A program made the translations under genes and the position numbers. This document shows, piece by piece, positions 46,312-59,427 of a DNA stretch of 64,000 bases. Every line of letters begins with the position of its first letter. Within the stretch, counting starts at the first letter, position 1. The DNA comes from Coniferiporia sulphurascens. Taxonomy: Eukaryota > Basidiomycota > Agaricomycetes > Hymenochaetales > Hymenochaetaceae. The DNA is taken from positions 992,001 through 1,056,000 of the forward strand of contig NBBA01000008.1 in assembly GCA_002794785.1 (NCBI GenBank), given 5' to 3'. The notes under the pieces were generated by a model. The model was not told the origin of the DNA, ran no database searches, and was given only the letters and a program-made list of their open reading frames with translations.

Positions 46312-48217
46312 TTATTCTTTCGGGAAGAACTTCGTTATTTTGCTAGTCTTGGAATCGGGGGTTGGACTGGCGTGAGCAGATGTCTTCAACCGTGGTTTTG
46401 CACCATTCTTCGGGATCTTATGTGTCAAGTGATGAGCAGGTCAGCTCCGGATGTTGAACTGTGTCGGGAAACTACGAACGGGAGAAGAGCGACCTGCGTC
46501 TCCGGCAGACTGATGAACGATGCGGGATTAACATGTTCCCGGACTGGTAAGCTTGACTGTTTTACGCACCTCTGGGGAAACCTTGGCTGGATCCGGTGAT
46601 TTAGTAGTGCCCTTGGGTTCGTCCGATTGTACCTAGTTAAAACATAATTAGTACTAAAGTCAGTACTTGAGATAACACCTGTCTTTTACAGACTTCATCT
46701 CTCTCCTCCGTCTCTAAGCCCGTCCCCCCGGCGCTCTTGCGCGGCTTTTTGGCCGCAGGGGGACTGTCGAGAATTTCTATGCTCGGCTCTCTTTGGTCCT
46801 TGGATTGTCGCGATTCCCGCCCCCTTTTGGCCGAGCTACCAGTGCCAGCGTCCCGACGAGAGGATGGTTTCGCTTTTGCAGGGGACGAGGACGAAGCAGA
46901 CGACGGAGTTGCCCTGCTCTGCTTCGCAAACATTGCCTCTATGCCGTCTCTTCTCTTCGCAACTGGTTCGACGAACGTCGGACTCTCCGTCCCGACCTTG
47001 CCTACGTCCGTCGGGACGGCGTAGCATTCTAATTGGCGGACTCTGTCATTGTACGGTCGGACAACCTTTGCAGCTCGTTCGGACCACGACTGTGAGGACG
47101 TGTCGAGCCATGCGTCGAGCTGAGCCTGTGTGGAGAGGACGACAGGCATGCGGTCGTGCAGCCAGGAGAACTGCTTGTTGGCATCGGTTGTGACGATGGT
47201 AAACGTCCATAGTGGCTCTGTAGATCCTGTCGGTTTGAAACGAGAGTAAGTTGGCTGCTAATATATCAAAGACAACCAAGAACGAATGGCGTTTAGTGCA
47301 TTACACGAGAACATTTCTGCATGTAGAAGCTACAGTTAATGCTTAGAACATGTTGAATGGCCCCTGATAATTAGGTGCCTGCCACCCTGGCTGTCTTGTA
47401 AGACTTGTAGTTTCAAGTCTCACAGCCATTGATAAATAGCATTCTTGCTCAGGATTTTAAGGTTGTGTGTAAGGAAATTGATATGGCTCCTTCTCAGGGG
47501 TATAGGCGTTGTGCATCGGATGTAGGGATAGACCGATGGGAGCATTCCAGCTTGTGTGCACCTCAACTGCCAGTCGCTCACCTTCAAGAGTGACGCTATC
47601 GTACAGCCCGGCAAGCAACATGAGCTTGCCATCCTTGTGTTTAGTAAAATGAGGGAGTCGATCCCTGCCTTTCTTCTGCCACTCATAATAACTGTTGCAG
47701 TTCTTCCGGATCGGCATAGGTTTTAGTTTGCAAATCTGAATACGTACCCTTGGCACAGCACGGCACAGCGCTTCTTCCCCTTGATACTGGTCCACATACC
47801 ACCGCCATCGACGAGATTCTCACCCTTGGCATTGATAGTATTTAAACTCGTATCCTCGTGTTTGTTCCAGTGCGGTACGAGTCCCCATTTCATTGTGTGC
47901 ATTACAACTTTTCGGAGTTTCTGCCTACCGGTTTCCAGTCCATCTTGTTTGTCCTGGATATCCGCCCCTTCCGTGCCATCATCAAACCTATTACGCCTGC
48001 GAAGGACAGGGCTGCGCGAACGCGGTGCGACATTGAAGCGTGGCTGAAATTCTTCTTCATCGACCCATTCGTCGAGGTCAAGATCTGGATGCTCTTCACG
48101 CATGACCCTGAAGATTTCTTGACGCTATTATTGAGTTGAGAGAACACGTTGAGAATTTGTCCGTACACTTTCGAGGTCCAGACTGACTGGTACACCGAGA
48201 GCAAACCTGCCACACAT
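46312..48217 (-). CDS. HMCES: Abasic-site processing protein HMCES (SRAP domain)
   Basis: SRAP proteins form a covalent link through Cys2 to abasic sites in single-stranded DNA and protect replication forks. Seven exons: 48217-48196, 48117-47748, 47691-47582, 47226-46679, 46632-46570, 46509-46480 and 46416-46312; 415 aa, all phases closing. The N-terminus MCGRF gives catalytic Cys2. Later SRAP segments are RFNVAPRSRSPV, MKWGLVPHWNK, NAKGENL, GYYEWQKKG, LAGLYDSV, FTIVTTDAN and the HDRMPVVL motif. A disordered Ser/Lys tail ends in SKITKFFPKE, a PIP-box-like FF motif. The C-terminal exons were found because the third-last exon otherwise runs into an odd hydrophobic tail and a stop at 46637. The intron 47227-47581 is 355 nt, against 46-78 nt for the others in this gene. 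Confidence 0.92.
47389..47427. other. Imperfect hairpin inside the long HMCES intron
   Basis: Inverted repeat GGCTGT...AGACTTG-TAGTTT-CAAGTCT...ACAGCC on the plus strand: a 7-bp inner stem with a 6-nt loop and a 6-bp outer stem separated by an asymmetric bulge. It may be chance or an intronic structured RNA. No clear box C motif was found on the transcribed strand. Confidence 0.25.
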
Positions 48218-48787
48218 TGTATCGGAGAGAAAGGTCGCGCAAGCTTGCAGCCTGAGCGCGCACGGTCACGGGTGACCACTTTGCGTGGCCACGGCGGTTG
48301 CCGATTACCGACGCGAAGCACGTGATTTTGAGAACTCGCCCCACTTTGAGCTGTAGACTGTAGTTGCTACTACTGCCGACCTCAACCGGCTCCTGGAAAT
48401 AGCACTATTGATTCCCCTTGCACACGCTCGAATCACTGGTATTAATTTACTTGTGAATGAAGTGACTGGTCGCTGTGCGTTGAAGGCAATCCGGCTTGTC
48501 GAGGTGGATTCCCAAGAATCGAATCAGTATTATCGTCTTAAAGCTAAGGATGCGCTCGAACGTGCAAGGAAGTCATATCATGTACGCCCCTGCTTCCGAT
48601 ACGTTATCTGCCAGATTGCCAGCGTCTTCCTATCTTGGGAAGATTATGTATTGTATCGAATGGTAGCACTAAACGCGCTACGCTACGATGGCATCGAAGC
48701 TCAGGGGAGGCGTCTAAGCTTACTTCAAAAGAAAAGGTAAGCTCTAAGCTTGGACACCCACGACCCCCAACGTGCATCGGGCGCTGC
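48218..48787. other. Divergent intergenic region, HMCES / amidase
   Basis: 570 bp between the two divergent start codons; holds both promoters. An open frame at 48408-48740 lacks an ATG start and resembles no family known to me. Confidence 0.45.
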
Positions 48788-51228
48788 ATGGCTAGCCGCG
48801 TTTTTGCGCTTGCCTGTGTCAGCATTTTCTTGGCCTGCTTGCAAATCAGCACTCGGGCGGCGGTTACTTTCTCAAGGACACTCGACATCAATGGCCTGCC
48901 TTACTATATCCCTCCCGAGTCTCTTGTCCCCTTTCCGCACGCTGTCGTGGATGGTGTGCTTCCTTTGACTGCGATAGTAACTGACGCGTCGACGGTTACA
49001 TCTGACCTAATCGAAAACATCATTGGAAACTGGGGAGAGAGAGACGATGTGTTCAACGATTCGTTCTTGCAAGGTATTTCCATGTTTACTTGTGTTATTG
49101 ATGGGCTGATCAACGCGTCTTAAAAGCGGTGCTACTCATCAATACGGGAGAGGAAGTTGCGAGCCTCCCACCTCCAGTGCTGTCCTTTCTAGCTAGCAAA
49201 GGTGTACAAGACGTCTTTTTGTCTAATATCTACTCATCAACAACGACTGGAGGACTTCTACCGGTCAAGGTATCCGATATATTCGTACGTAAACAAATTG
49301 ACACCACGGACAGGTTTGGGGATAAACCCTAAAATTGTTAATCAATCAGCTCCCTTCTGGTCCGTATGTATTAGCAAAAGACGAAAATGGAGAAACCGCC
49401 ATTTACGAACCGCGAAGACTGTTCTTCGATGAGACACAGGTCGCTTAAGCCATTTCCCAAAGAAGAGGAGGAAAGCTGATTCCGTCATTTCCCCCCTAGT
49501 CCTTCTTCAAATCCGTGCGTTACACAAAAAACGAGTCCTTTGCAGTAGTTTCCGCTTCATTGGATACGGACTCGTCGCCATACATAGGCGTTCCATCGAG
49601 AGTGTATGCAGAAGCAAAGGATCAACAGAAGTACCCTCTAGCCGGAGTGCGCGTTACTGTGAAAGATATCTATTTCCGTGAGTCATAATGTTACCCGTTC
49701 GGTCAGCTCCCCGACGAACGGTTTTACATCCATGCAGTGAAAGGGCTCAAGACTTCCTGTGGGAACCGCGCCTTCTTCTCTACATATCCGCCGCGCACGA
49801 GCACAGGAACGGCAGTCTCGCGCCTCGTCTCTCTGGGTGCAGAGATCGTCGGCGTAACGAAAACTGTACAATTCGCAAACGGTGATCGTGCTACAGCGGA
49901 CTGGGTCGACTATCACGCGCCGTTTTCGTTGCGCGGTGATGGGTACCGTGAGCCATCGGGCTCGTCAACTGGTGCGGGCGCGAGCACTGCGGCACATGAC
50001 TGGCTCGATGTCGGGATCGGTTCGGATACAGGAGGTTCGATACGCGCTCCTGCGGGCGTGAACGGTGTTTTTGGGATTCGTCCATCTGTGGGCGCGATCA
50101 GTTTGGACGAGATTATGTCTCTTAGCAACGTGCTCGATACCGCTGGATATGTACGTATCCCGGAACTACTGGCAAACAAGATAACCTTACTAATTACCCC
50201 GCAGCTTGCGAGGGACCCCTATCTTTTTCGCACTTTCGGAAAAGAGTGGTATGGCGGGAATTCGATGTTTCGGTCATATCCACACTTCCCGTCAACTTTG
50301 CTGCTCTCTTCTGGGTTTCAGGGCGTGTCTCCTGCAGCGTTGGAAGTGTATACCGACTTTACCGCCAAACTTCAAGGCTTTCTTGGAGCGACGGTGCTGA
50401 ACTTCACCATTGCAGAGGAGTGGAATAAAACAAGCGGAGCGGGCATACCGTTAAATACTTATTTAAATGAGGTTTCTACTGTTCCATACATGGGTCAAAG
50501 GGGAAGAAGGAGAGCTGACATTTCTTCAGACGTACACCACGCTCATTGGCTATCATCAGTGGACCGTTGTCGGTGAGAAGCTTTTTGCGGACTACGCAGC
50601 AGCAAACGGTGGGCGTAATCCGCACATCAACCCCGCTGTACTTGCGCGATGGAGATACGGCGAAATGCGCGGACTTGAAAATTATACGATTGAGTTAGGC
50701 CGTCGGCAAACCTTCGAAGACTGGGCATCAACCAATTTCCTACTGGAAGATGCAGATGCATGCTCGCAAGGCATTTATCTTTACCCGTACGCAAAGAGTT
50801 GATAGCTCTACGTCTTGCTTGCTGACGACGGTTCGTTTGCGGGGATGACCTGCTTCAGACAAAGTTCCGGTTCGTACAGCTCGCGCGAGACGTACTTCCT
50901 CGGACCTTCAGACCCTCCGTTTGGCTTCTCGGATTCCCGAGTAGCCGTACACGCACGGTCCCCGGACATGGTCGTTCCAAGTACGTCTTCCAAGCTCTTC
51001 TATTCTACGCATCGGGGTGCCTTACGATCATGACTGTCGACATGGAAAAAACTCGCAGTCGGGCAGATACCGTACGACTCCGTCATCTCGGGCATGCAAG
51101 AGTTCCTTCCGGTGTCGGTGTCGCTCGTCGCGCGCCGGGGGTGCGATTTCATGCTACTGGACCTACTCGCCGCGCTCGCCGACGAGGGGATAGTGCAGGC
51201 AGTAAAAACCGGGCAAACAGCGTTCTGA
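48788..51228 (+). CDS. Secreted amidase-signature hydrolase
   Basis: Amidase-signature serine hydrolase; substrate unknown. Nine exons: 48788-49073, 49127-49269, 49350-49439, 49500-49677, 49738-50150, 50205-50471, 50530-50786, 50859-50980 and 51059-51228; 641 aa, all phases closing. A signal peptide ([20 protein letters not shown]) predicts secretion. The catalytic triad is visible: Lys in [10 protein letters not shown], cis-Ser in GSSTGAGAS, and nucleophile Ser in [13 protein letters not shown]. The C-terminal region has [14 protein letters not shown] and [11 protein letters not shown], as in other fungal members. An N-terminal extension of about 170 residues precedes the amidase core. It starts divergently from the HMCES gene. 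Confidence 0.9.
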
Positions 51229-54200
51229 TGAATCCTGTTTTGCTGGCATGTGATCGTGAACGTGAATAGTAATGGAACGTGATTGTGAATGTAGTACACA
51301 ATGCAGTGCGAACTCGGGCGCGAGCTAAGAGGCTTGATGCCCGAGTTTTGCGAGATTTCCCTTTTACTTTCCCTTTTGCTTCTGCTTCCCTCCTCGCTCA
51401 GGCGTGTAATTAGAGTCGGCGGCATTCTTCAGTGGTTTGGCTTCTTGGGCCCTTCGGGCGCAATATATGCAACATATTCTAATTAATATGGAACAGGATC
51501 GCTAGGTATCGAAGAATTAATATGATGGCTTCAAATTGCCAATTACCTCTACAGTACATCTACTTCGAAGGGGGTCTTCATATAGTAGTGGGATTACAAC
51601 GAGGACATGCAGCATGTGGGGCTCAACCTCCCCGCAATCAATGTTCATTCAAATCAATGATTTCGCATGTCTTCCATGCACTTCAGCGGAAACTAGCGCT
51701 CACTGGCACGCACAGTACACTCCAAACGGTATCATTCGATGCTTAATTGCAGAACATCCACGTTACCGATTACAGATCTTATAGACACCCCAAACACGAA
51801 TAGCCCGAACATTAAGACTCCACTATTCTCTTGTCTGTCTCTAACAGGCGCGTATCGTTAAGTTACGAAGTTGGAAAGAAGCGTGAAACATATATGTCGG
51901 CTCCCCAAAACAATATACATAAATGGTAGATACGCGTGTCTTCTAGGGTTCTTCGAACCTCCGTCGCAACGCAAGCGAACAGAGGAGTCAGACTGATGGG
52001 CAGGAGGGGGAGCTAGAGTGTTAGTTATGTCCACACTGCGGGTATGACGGGCAGAAAAGAAGGTGTAGAACGGGACGAAAACGAAAAGAATGATTGGCAA
52101 GGCGATAGATGCGCGCGGAGGAAAAAATGAAAGCGCATCTGCTGCGTACGATATGATGCGTTAGAAGTCTATCGGAGTGAGTGCGTACGTGGATTACATA
52201 GCCACGCAGCGAAGCCAGATCCGGGCGTTTGCTCACTAATGTGTCGGCATCCTTGTGTGTCCCCTGGGTGACTTTACACCGCGGGAGGGCTTCCTCCATC
52301 GCGTTTTCTCCGCTGCCACTGAGGCAAAGACTAACGCTGGGTGGATGTCGGCGTACGCTCGACATCCTACTCAGCGTAAGAGCGGAAAAGGTGGCAGGGA
52401 GGGGGTCCGCGTAGGTAAGTAGGCGCAGGAGCCAATCGTCGGGCGGTCGGTTGCGACTCGGCGTTGGCGGGTCTTCTGGGATGCTTTTCTTAAATGACCT
52501 TTTAAATTAACCTTAGATCTAATCGGGATGGAGCTCCCGAGTCGGAAACGGTAAAAGGCGGAGGGGAAGCGCGAGGGGCGAGGGCGAGGCGGACCACGAG
52601 GGGCGGGGCCAGAGGGAAAGCAGTACCATCCTTGGTCATATCGATCTTCCCCCAGCCGAGGGTCGCGGAGATTATGAGCTCTACTTGGGACCGATCGGGA
52701 GAACGGACTGACGAAGATTTCAGGACTCAGGTGGGACTTGCGAAACGAAGCGCAGAATGTTGAAGAGAGGGGGTGCACGCAGCCAGTGGGCTGCTTCTGC
52801 CTCGGGAAACTTTGACTACATCACGGCTTCCGGTTACGTCTGCGCCCCCTCTAGGACGGAGATGGACGGAGAGCGCGTATTTATGGACTTGTGGAGGGGA
52901 AGAGGTGATAGAGGTGCCGTAATCGCCTGGGAGCCCCATATTGTGGCTAGATGGGGGCGATCTTCTGAGCCCTCGTCGCATATGGTGCCGGACCAACAGC
53001 CAATGACCACGGTCGTGGGTTGCTGGGAATAGCCCTCCTCCTCGTCCTCGGGGTCTTCAACACGACCGCGTATATCCATCTTTAGTCCTCACTGCCTGGC
53101 ATGGACTGGAAAAGCAATCCCATGCCATTTGAGAGACTCCTATCCTTCCTTTTGGTTCGTATCGACCGGTCACTGGTCTGCAGCCCTTGATGAACGAGGT
53201 GACTGGCGCCGGGACTGATATTGCGAGTTAAATAGGCCAAAGATGCGACTAGCACAAGGACGGGAGTGCCCGAGCCCGAAGATTGTGAATTGAGACGAGG
53301 CGAATTGCGTCCTGACCCCTTCTAAAGCTGATGCTGTCCATCCGGATGATCAACAAGCCGTCTGAAAAGGTCTCGAAATTGAAAATAGTACCTAAATACC
53401 TACTCGATCAGGACGTCAAGGTGCACGCTTCTCACGATTCGATCTGCAATCACTGCGCACGCAACTGTGATTGTAGAACTCGCCCCCGATAGTCGCCATG
53501 GACGACGGTCTGAGACTCTGAGTGCCGTTAGACTCCACAACAATGATGCTCTAAATAAGAGCATCCGGCTGCGATGGTCCAGTCGTAGTGTTGTTTGTGC
53601 ATCGCATCGCATCGCATTACATCAAGGAAATAGAAGGTGTTGCATGCAGCATCACCCACCTATGCGACGGCCGAGGTCATCAACAAAACATGGCGAAGCA
53701 GTTCGGGGACCTAACATCGAGCCGGCATTCAAGAGGACCAAAGTGGAATCTTCTTGTGATTCTGCTATCTCATGATATCGACGTGGCTGTATCGGCCGGC
53801 AGTGAGATCAACTGGGACTTGGTAGGTGTGTTTCGTGGGAACGCAGGGTCGCCCAGATACTAGCGGACGAGCGGGCGCAGAGTTGGGCATAGTGGCGGCG
53901 AGCCGTAGCTAGACACTGCGATAGGGGGTTCGACGTGCGTTGGTTACTACACATTCAGCGCGCACGGGCCTCGATGACCCTACGCAAACGTGTACTACAC
54001 GCGGAGACCCTGGGAGATGCGAGTTGGCCTGAACTGGACGAGAGTTCTCGACGATATTTTCGCGGGAAGCGCTTGGGCGAGGAGGTTCGAGCCGAATTTA
54101 GGAGTGTGCAGATTCTTCGTTGAATAGGGTAGAAGCACAGCCTGCGCAGCAACGTGTTACGGTAGCTAGCAATTGATTCAGTGTGTCGCGGGTTCGCGGG

Positions 54201-55411
54201 TTGCGCAGATAGTTTTAGTCGTCCATACGTCCGCACAGAATGAAAGGAAAGGCAACGGAAAGGACAGATAGCGCCCGAGCGAGATTTCCGATGCTCGGAA
54301 GTGAACACCCGTTCGGCCAAATAAAGCTGCATTTCGATGTAAACAGGTTCTGAGATGATCCAGCAACGAACATTTGTTTGACGGATGCGGAATTAGATAT
54401 CAGAGACGGAGAACAGAGCAGGCCAGCTAGAAGTCGACTGCTGGAATAGAATGTGTCAGACCTACTTTGTCGCAGACAACAGATTAGGCTCTCGGGTATT
54501 TTTAATGATCTCAGAGGAAGATGGGGGACACAGACAAAGATGCAGGGATGACAAAAGCCAGGACAAAAGAATAGGGGAAGAGATCAAAATGGACAAAGTA
54601 AAATGGAGTTAAAAGAAAAGGTGGAGTACCGTCCCAGGGCGGCAACATCACATGCGCATTTGCGGTGCAGGCCTGCGGGCAGTCCCTTGCCGCATCAGAC
54701 CCTGCTACTTATTAAACACCGTGGTAGAGAGGGGGAAGGTGGACGGCGTACTGCGTTCCGCTGCACAGGAGATTAAACAAACATAAGTTGCCATAATCGC
54801 ATCCTGCCAGCGTGATGGTCAGTTGGTTGTCTTAGAATAACTCATTATTAATAATGATTGGCATCAAAAAAGGGAATCGTGGGAACCCCCGGCAAGTCCA
54901 GATTAATATTGCTTCCGGCTTGTCCTTATATCGACAATGGTTATCCCTCAGGGCGTAATTAAGATCGCCTCCTCCGTACTCGCCGCCCCCTTCCTTTCCC
55001 CCCCACGTCTCTCCCGCCCCCTTCCCTCCATTATCGTCGTCGCCGCCGTTGTCCATCTCTCCATTGTAGACTGCGGGCTCGGCATCGGCAAGCCTGGTTT
55101 CTTGAGTGTATCCCTGCATCATCGTGCTCCACCTGAGAAGTGTCAGGCGCCCATCTCAGGCCGGCACGGACTTGGTCCCCCTCCGACGTGATTAGTTGTC
55201 CTCGAGGCATCTCAGGGCATTTCTCCGACTTAGCCGGTGCTGCAGTCACCAGCTGTATTCTTATTTCTACATATCCCTCTCGACGCTGCAAAGTTCCCGT
55301 CTCACTTCCGTCTATTCTTTGAACAACTGCCGTCTAATCAGGGAATTGGCCTAGGCGTGCGCGACGCCGCCGTCGCTTGAGCACAAACGCCGTTCACCTC
55401 ACTCCTCGGAC
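51229..55411. other. Gene-poor spacer, 4.2 kb
   Basis: Longest stretch without a supported gene. Open frames up to about 135 codons overlap on both strands without recognisable domains. A short pentamer run (GCATC)n lies near 53600-53617. 54930-55030 is C/T-rich. No transposon ends, transposase fragments or RNA genes were recognised. Confidence 0.45.
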
Positions 55412-58400
55412 ATGGCCAGTCGCTCAGCTTTCGGAAGAGAAAAGAGCAATACCATGCCTGGCACGTCGCGGACGCAACAAAAGGCGGAGGCAAAGTATAA
55501 TGTCACCACGGAATGTGCGTTCGCCCGCCTCACTCCTTTCGTATAGTGATAATAATATGCACCCATCTCTTTGACACCCGTTATTAGATCCCCGTTACGA
55601 CTTGCACTTCGCGGCGGCATCAGGGAATCTTGGCCTTGTCGAGTTTGCTCTGAGCCACGGTCAGCCTATCAACTCAGTACTCAATGGCGTCCTCCCCCTT
55701 CATGCAGCCTGTGCGGGCGGTTGCGAAGTTGTCGTCAAATATCTGATCGATGAGGGGGCAGATGTCAACGCACCGAGGTGAGCTGCTCTCTCGGAAGTCT
55801 TTGATATCTTACGCAATTGTCTCACCGTCCACACGATAGGCTTCCACGCAAATACTCTAATGAAAAGCACAAGTCCTCTGGGCTAGCAGTTGGGGCAAGT
55901 GGTGAGTACAAACTTTCTCATGAGATCGCCGCTCGACGTGGATACAATAAGATATAATCGGCCCTTTTTGTTCCCGTCGGGGTGCATTCTCAATCGATAT
56001 AGGAAATTGCGCTGACCAATGTTATCATTTATCCCTTTTCCCTTGAAATCTGCAGGCTCGACACCCCTTCACTTCGCCGCCGCGAATGGACATATGGGTG
56101 TTGTGCGACTTTTACTTGCGCATGGGGCTGTACCGGACCGCGCAGATAAACACGGCGTTACGCCTGAAATTCTCGCACGCGAAAATGGATGGATTGAATG
56201 TGCGGAGGTACTCGCGGCGTGGTCTGGCGGGCGTGAGGGCGATTTACCACCTCTACATCCTGGAGAAGGTTTTGGATCAGGATCGGTATCTAGCTTTGGG
56301 CCTGGGAGTTCGGGAAAAGAGGGAGAGCTAGCCGATATCGTTGGGTCGAAAAGACTTCATATGAAGCGTTCGATAGACAATGCGTTACATCTGTTCAAAG
56401 CACCGCGACAGCTTCATCACCACGGCTCACACGGTCAACTTCGGGCACCACCCTCCCCTTCCAGTGCTGCTCATCCACATTCGTTTTTCCACCCGAATTT
56501 TCATTCGCATTCATCTTCACAAATGGGCTCGCTACCTCATCCGCATCTGTATTCACTTTTCCACCACGCCCATTCACAATCCTCTTCTCATTTGCAGACC
56601 GGTTCTGGAGGGCCGACGATCACGGTCGGCACAGTTGTACCGGATGATAATGCGCCGTCTTCCTCGCCCTCAGGGGAGTATACATTCTACGATCTTAACG
56701 GTCCCACGATTGCGAGCCCCATTGGTGACATTCCAGCGCATCGCCGGCCGTCTCTCCCGCATATTTTTGATGAGCCTGCCTCGCCCTTCCAGCATCACCT
56801 ATCTGGAAGACGACGACGGCCGCATTCTGCGGGATCCGACGTAGAGCAAAGCGCGAATGGAGACGGTGTTAACGGAGGTCGCTTCAGGACCAATGCAAAT
56901 CAAAATGAAACAGGAGCAGGAGGGTATTCCGGGGCTATCGGCGGGTCTAATCCTAGTGTGATAGCACCGCGCAAGCTCGGTAGCAAGATCTCTTTACGCA
57001 ATCTCTTCCGACGCGGTGACGCAAGCGGTAGCGAGCCTGGTTCTGGCTCCGCATCGACTTCAACGTCGTATTCTACGTCTGCACCGATCCAGTCCTACGC
57101 ACAAGCGAAACCAACGTCGAAAGGCACACTCACCCCGCCTGCCTCACCTCTGGCGGCGTCATTTAGCGCATCAGCGTCTGCAACTCCGCCGGACTCTCAG
57201 GCACGCGTTCAAGGAACATGGTATCGTGCGCGGATGTGCAGTGAAGGTGCTCTGCCACGCAGTCCGCTTGTTCCGAGCGCTGTCGAGCTGCACCATCAGT
57301 ATTCTCAGGATGATCTCCGGGAGCCGGATACTGCTCTTGAAAGCGATATTGACGCTGCATTGACTAGACCGAGGTTATCGGCGAGGCCAAGCATTTTACG
57401 TGGACACAATCGCTCAACATCCTCTCAGTCGTCGGGCGGTGCCGCTTCGGGGACTGGTGTAAGGACGCTCCGGTTTCACGCCTCGTCCGCCAATTCGGGT
57501 GCTGTGACGATGTCGGCAAGCGTTTCCGCTGGCTATGGACAAAGGAGACCAAGCCCGGTGATATCAGGAAGGTTGCGCGGCAGCCATAGTGCCAGTTCTT
57601 TGAGACATAGCGAATCCTTCGGTTTTGACGAGGATGAGGACGAGGACGAAGATTACGGCACGAGTATCCCGGAGTCCGCTCCGGCTCATTCGGCAAGGTT
57701 TGAAGATGGTGAACTCGAGGGAGTCGGGCCGGAAGCATTTTCCGAAGTTCTCACCCCGGCCTTCAGTTCCGCTTCCGCTCCGGCAAGTCCCAAGCACCCG
57801 CTGGGCGGACGTCCGCGCGGTGCCTCGTTTACCTCGACAGCATCTTCATCCCCGGGCGTTCTACCGAACGGCAACAATGCGGCTTACGTGTCCGCGGAGT
57901 TCCCGTTCAGCATTGACCGCTCGCCGCTTATGCCGCCCTCCGCAACGTCCGCGTTGACGCCGATGGTAAAGGAAGAACCATCCGATGAGGTTTCAGAGAA
58001 AGTACATCATGTCGATGCTGATGCTCAGAGCAAAGAGGCAATGGAGCTCCGCCTGCGCGGGGCCTCGTTCTCCAGCATGGAGACTGCTGGTAGTGCGCAG
58101 AGTTCGACCATGTCTGCGGTAACAAGCACTACGATGCCCAGCCCGGAGACATTTCCGAAGACACCACCCGCAACTACGTCAAGCAGTGCGCTACCTGCAC
58201 CCAGTCTGAAGAAGAATGGTGTATATATGCTCGACTCCCCCTCGTCCTCACTGGACGACCTTACGGTCTCTACAGTTGTACCTGATACGGCACCGTGTGT
58301 AACAGCAGGGCGCGCACCGCTCGATCTACGCAACATTTCAAACCTTGCGGAAGCCGAGGCTCTTGTGCGACGCGCAGAACGGGAGATCCTCGTCAGTGCC

Positions 58401-59427
58401 GGGTTGCCTGCGGACGGACCAGATAGCCCGGGGATCCCGCTCTCCGCACAGCTTGCGGCATATGGGGAAATCCTTGCTCTTGAACGACGCTTTGCGCGAG
58501 GTGAGAAGCAGAGAGAGCACTGGGCGAAACGGGATAGCGACTCGGAGGGCGAGAATGAGGATGGCGGCGCGCCGCATTCGCCTCAGTCGGCGAAAGAGGC
58601 AAGGACTGGGAGCTCGTTGTCTGCACAAAGGAGGCGCGAGGCTCCAGTACGCCAGCGCGTTCCGGGGTCATCTCCAATTCGGCATGGGTCGAAAAGTCCT
58701 GGGCATGCGCAGAGAGTTGCGAAAGCTCCTAGATATAGGCGGCCCCACACCGCCGAGGGCGCTCCTAAAAGTGGATGGAGGACCAGTACGTATTTTGATC
58801 ATGAATTTGATCTGATGACTGATCTTTTATATATCTTTAGTGCCTCCATCTGAACCGTCCTCAGATTCGTATGCTACCGAAACCCCAATGAAGGCCGGGA
58901 GTGTCCCCCAGTCACGCACGACGAACATCCATTCTCGCTCTACTTCTACCCCTATGTACATCGAGAGCGACGTGAGCCTGCGCCCCGAGATTGAAATTAT
59001 CGAGACATCGGCGACGCCCGCCGACTCTCCTAAGACGCCCGAGGGGGCCGACCTCGTCATGTCTGCGACAGATGCCGCCGCTATAGCGGCGCGGTCATCA
59101 CTCCCATCACGCTCACGTACACCCGAACCCGAAGCGAGCCCCGTCGGCTTCTCAACTGGCATCCCACTGACGCGTGTCGCGACCGCGCCGCTGCAGGATA
59201 CAGGGTACAGCAACCTCACCCGCCGTGGTAGCTCGCGACGTCTGAGCGGCGTGCCGCGTCGCACGGGTGGTGCGCACAAGCTCGCGCGTATGGGCTTCTC
59301 CGTTGATCCTCACCACCACCAACAACAATACTTGCCGTCGCCACCGAGCGGGACGTCGCGCTCGCCGCCGAAAGCGCGTTTTGGAGGGATTAGGTCCCTC
59401 GTGCTCAGTTTGAAAGGAAAATCCTGA
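55412..59427 (+). CDS. Ankyrin-repeat protein with long disordered C-terminus
   Basis: Function unknown; ankyrin repeats bind protein partners. Five exons: 55412-55514, 55588-55777, 55840-55901, 56056-58785 and 58841-59427; 1223 aa, all phases closing. Ankyrin repeats occupy about residues 35-175 (LHFAAASGNLGLVEFALSHG, LPLHAACAGGCEVVVKYLID, then TPLHFAAANGHMGVVRLLLA and an ARENGWIECAEVL half repeat). Exon 3 adds a short insert between repeats. The remaining thousand residues are Ser/Pro/His-rich and likely disordered, with an acidic run (DEDEDEDED near 57630-57655) and a His-rich patch (HHHGSHGQ). The intron 55902-56055 (154 nt) is longer than usual. The start ATG gives an N-terminus MASRSAFGREK; no upstream in-frame alternative was followed. 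Confidence 0.8.

Noticed and set aside
48408..48740. 110-codon frame between HMCES and the amidase
   Set aside because: Lacks an ATG start and any family resemblance; it fills the divergent promoter region.
52834..53079. 81-codon minus-strand frame with an acidic start
   Set aside because: Overlaps an equally long plus-strand frame, has no domain, and no introns or conserved motifs support it.
54084..54098. GGTTCGAGCC, resembling a tRNA B box
   Set aside because: The B box does not match fully and no acceptor stem or A box could be placed around it.
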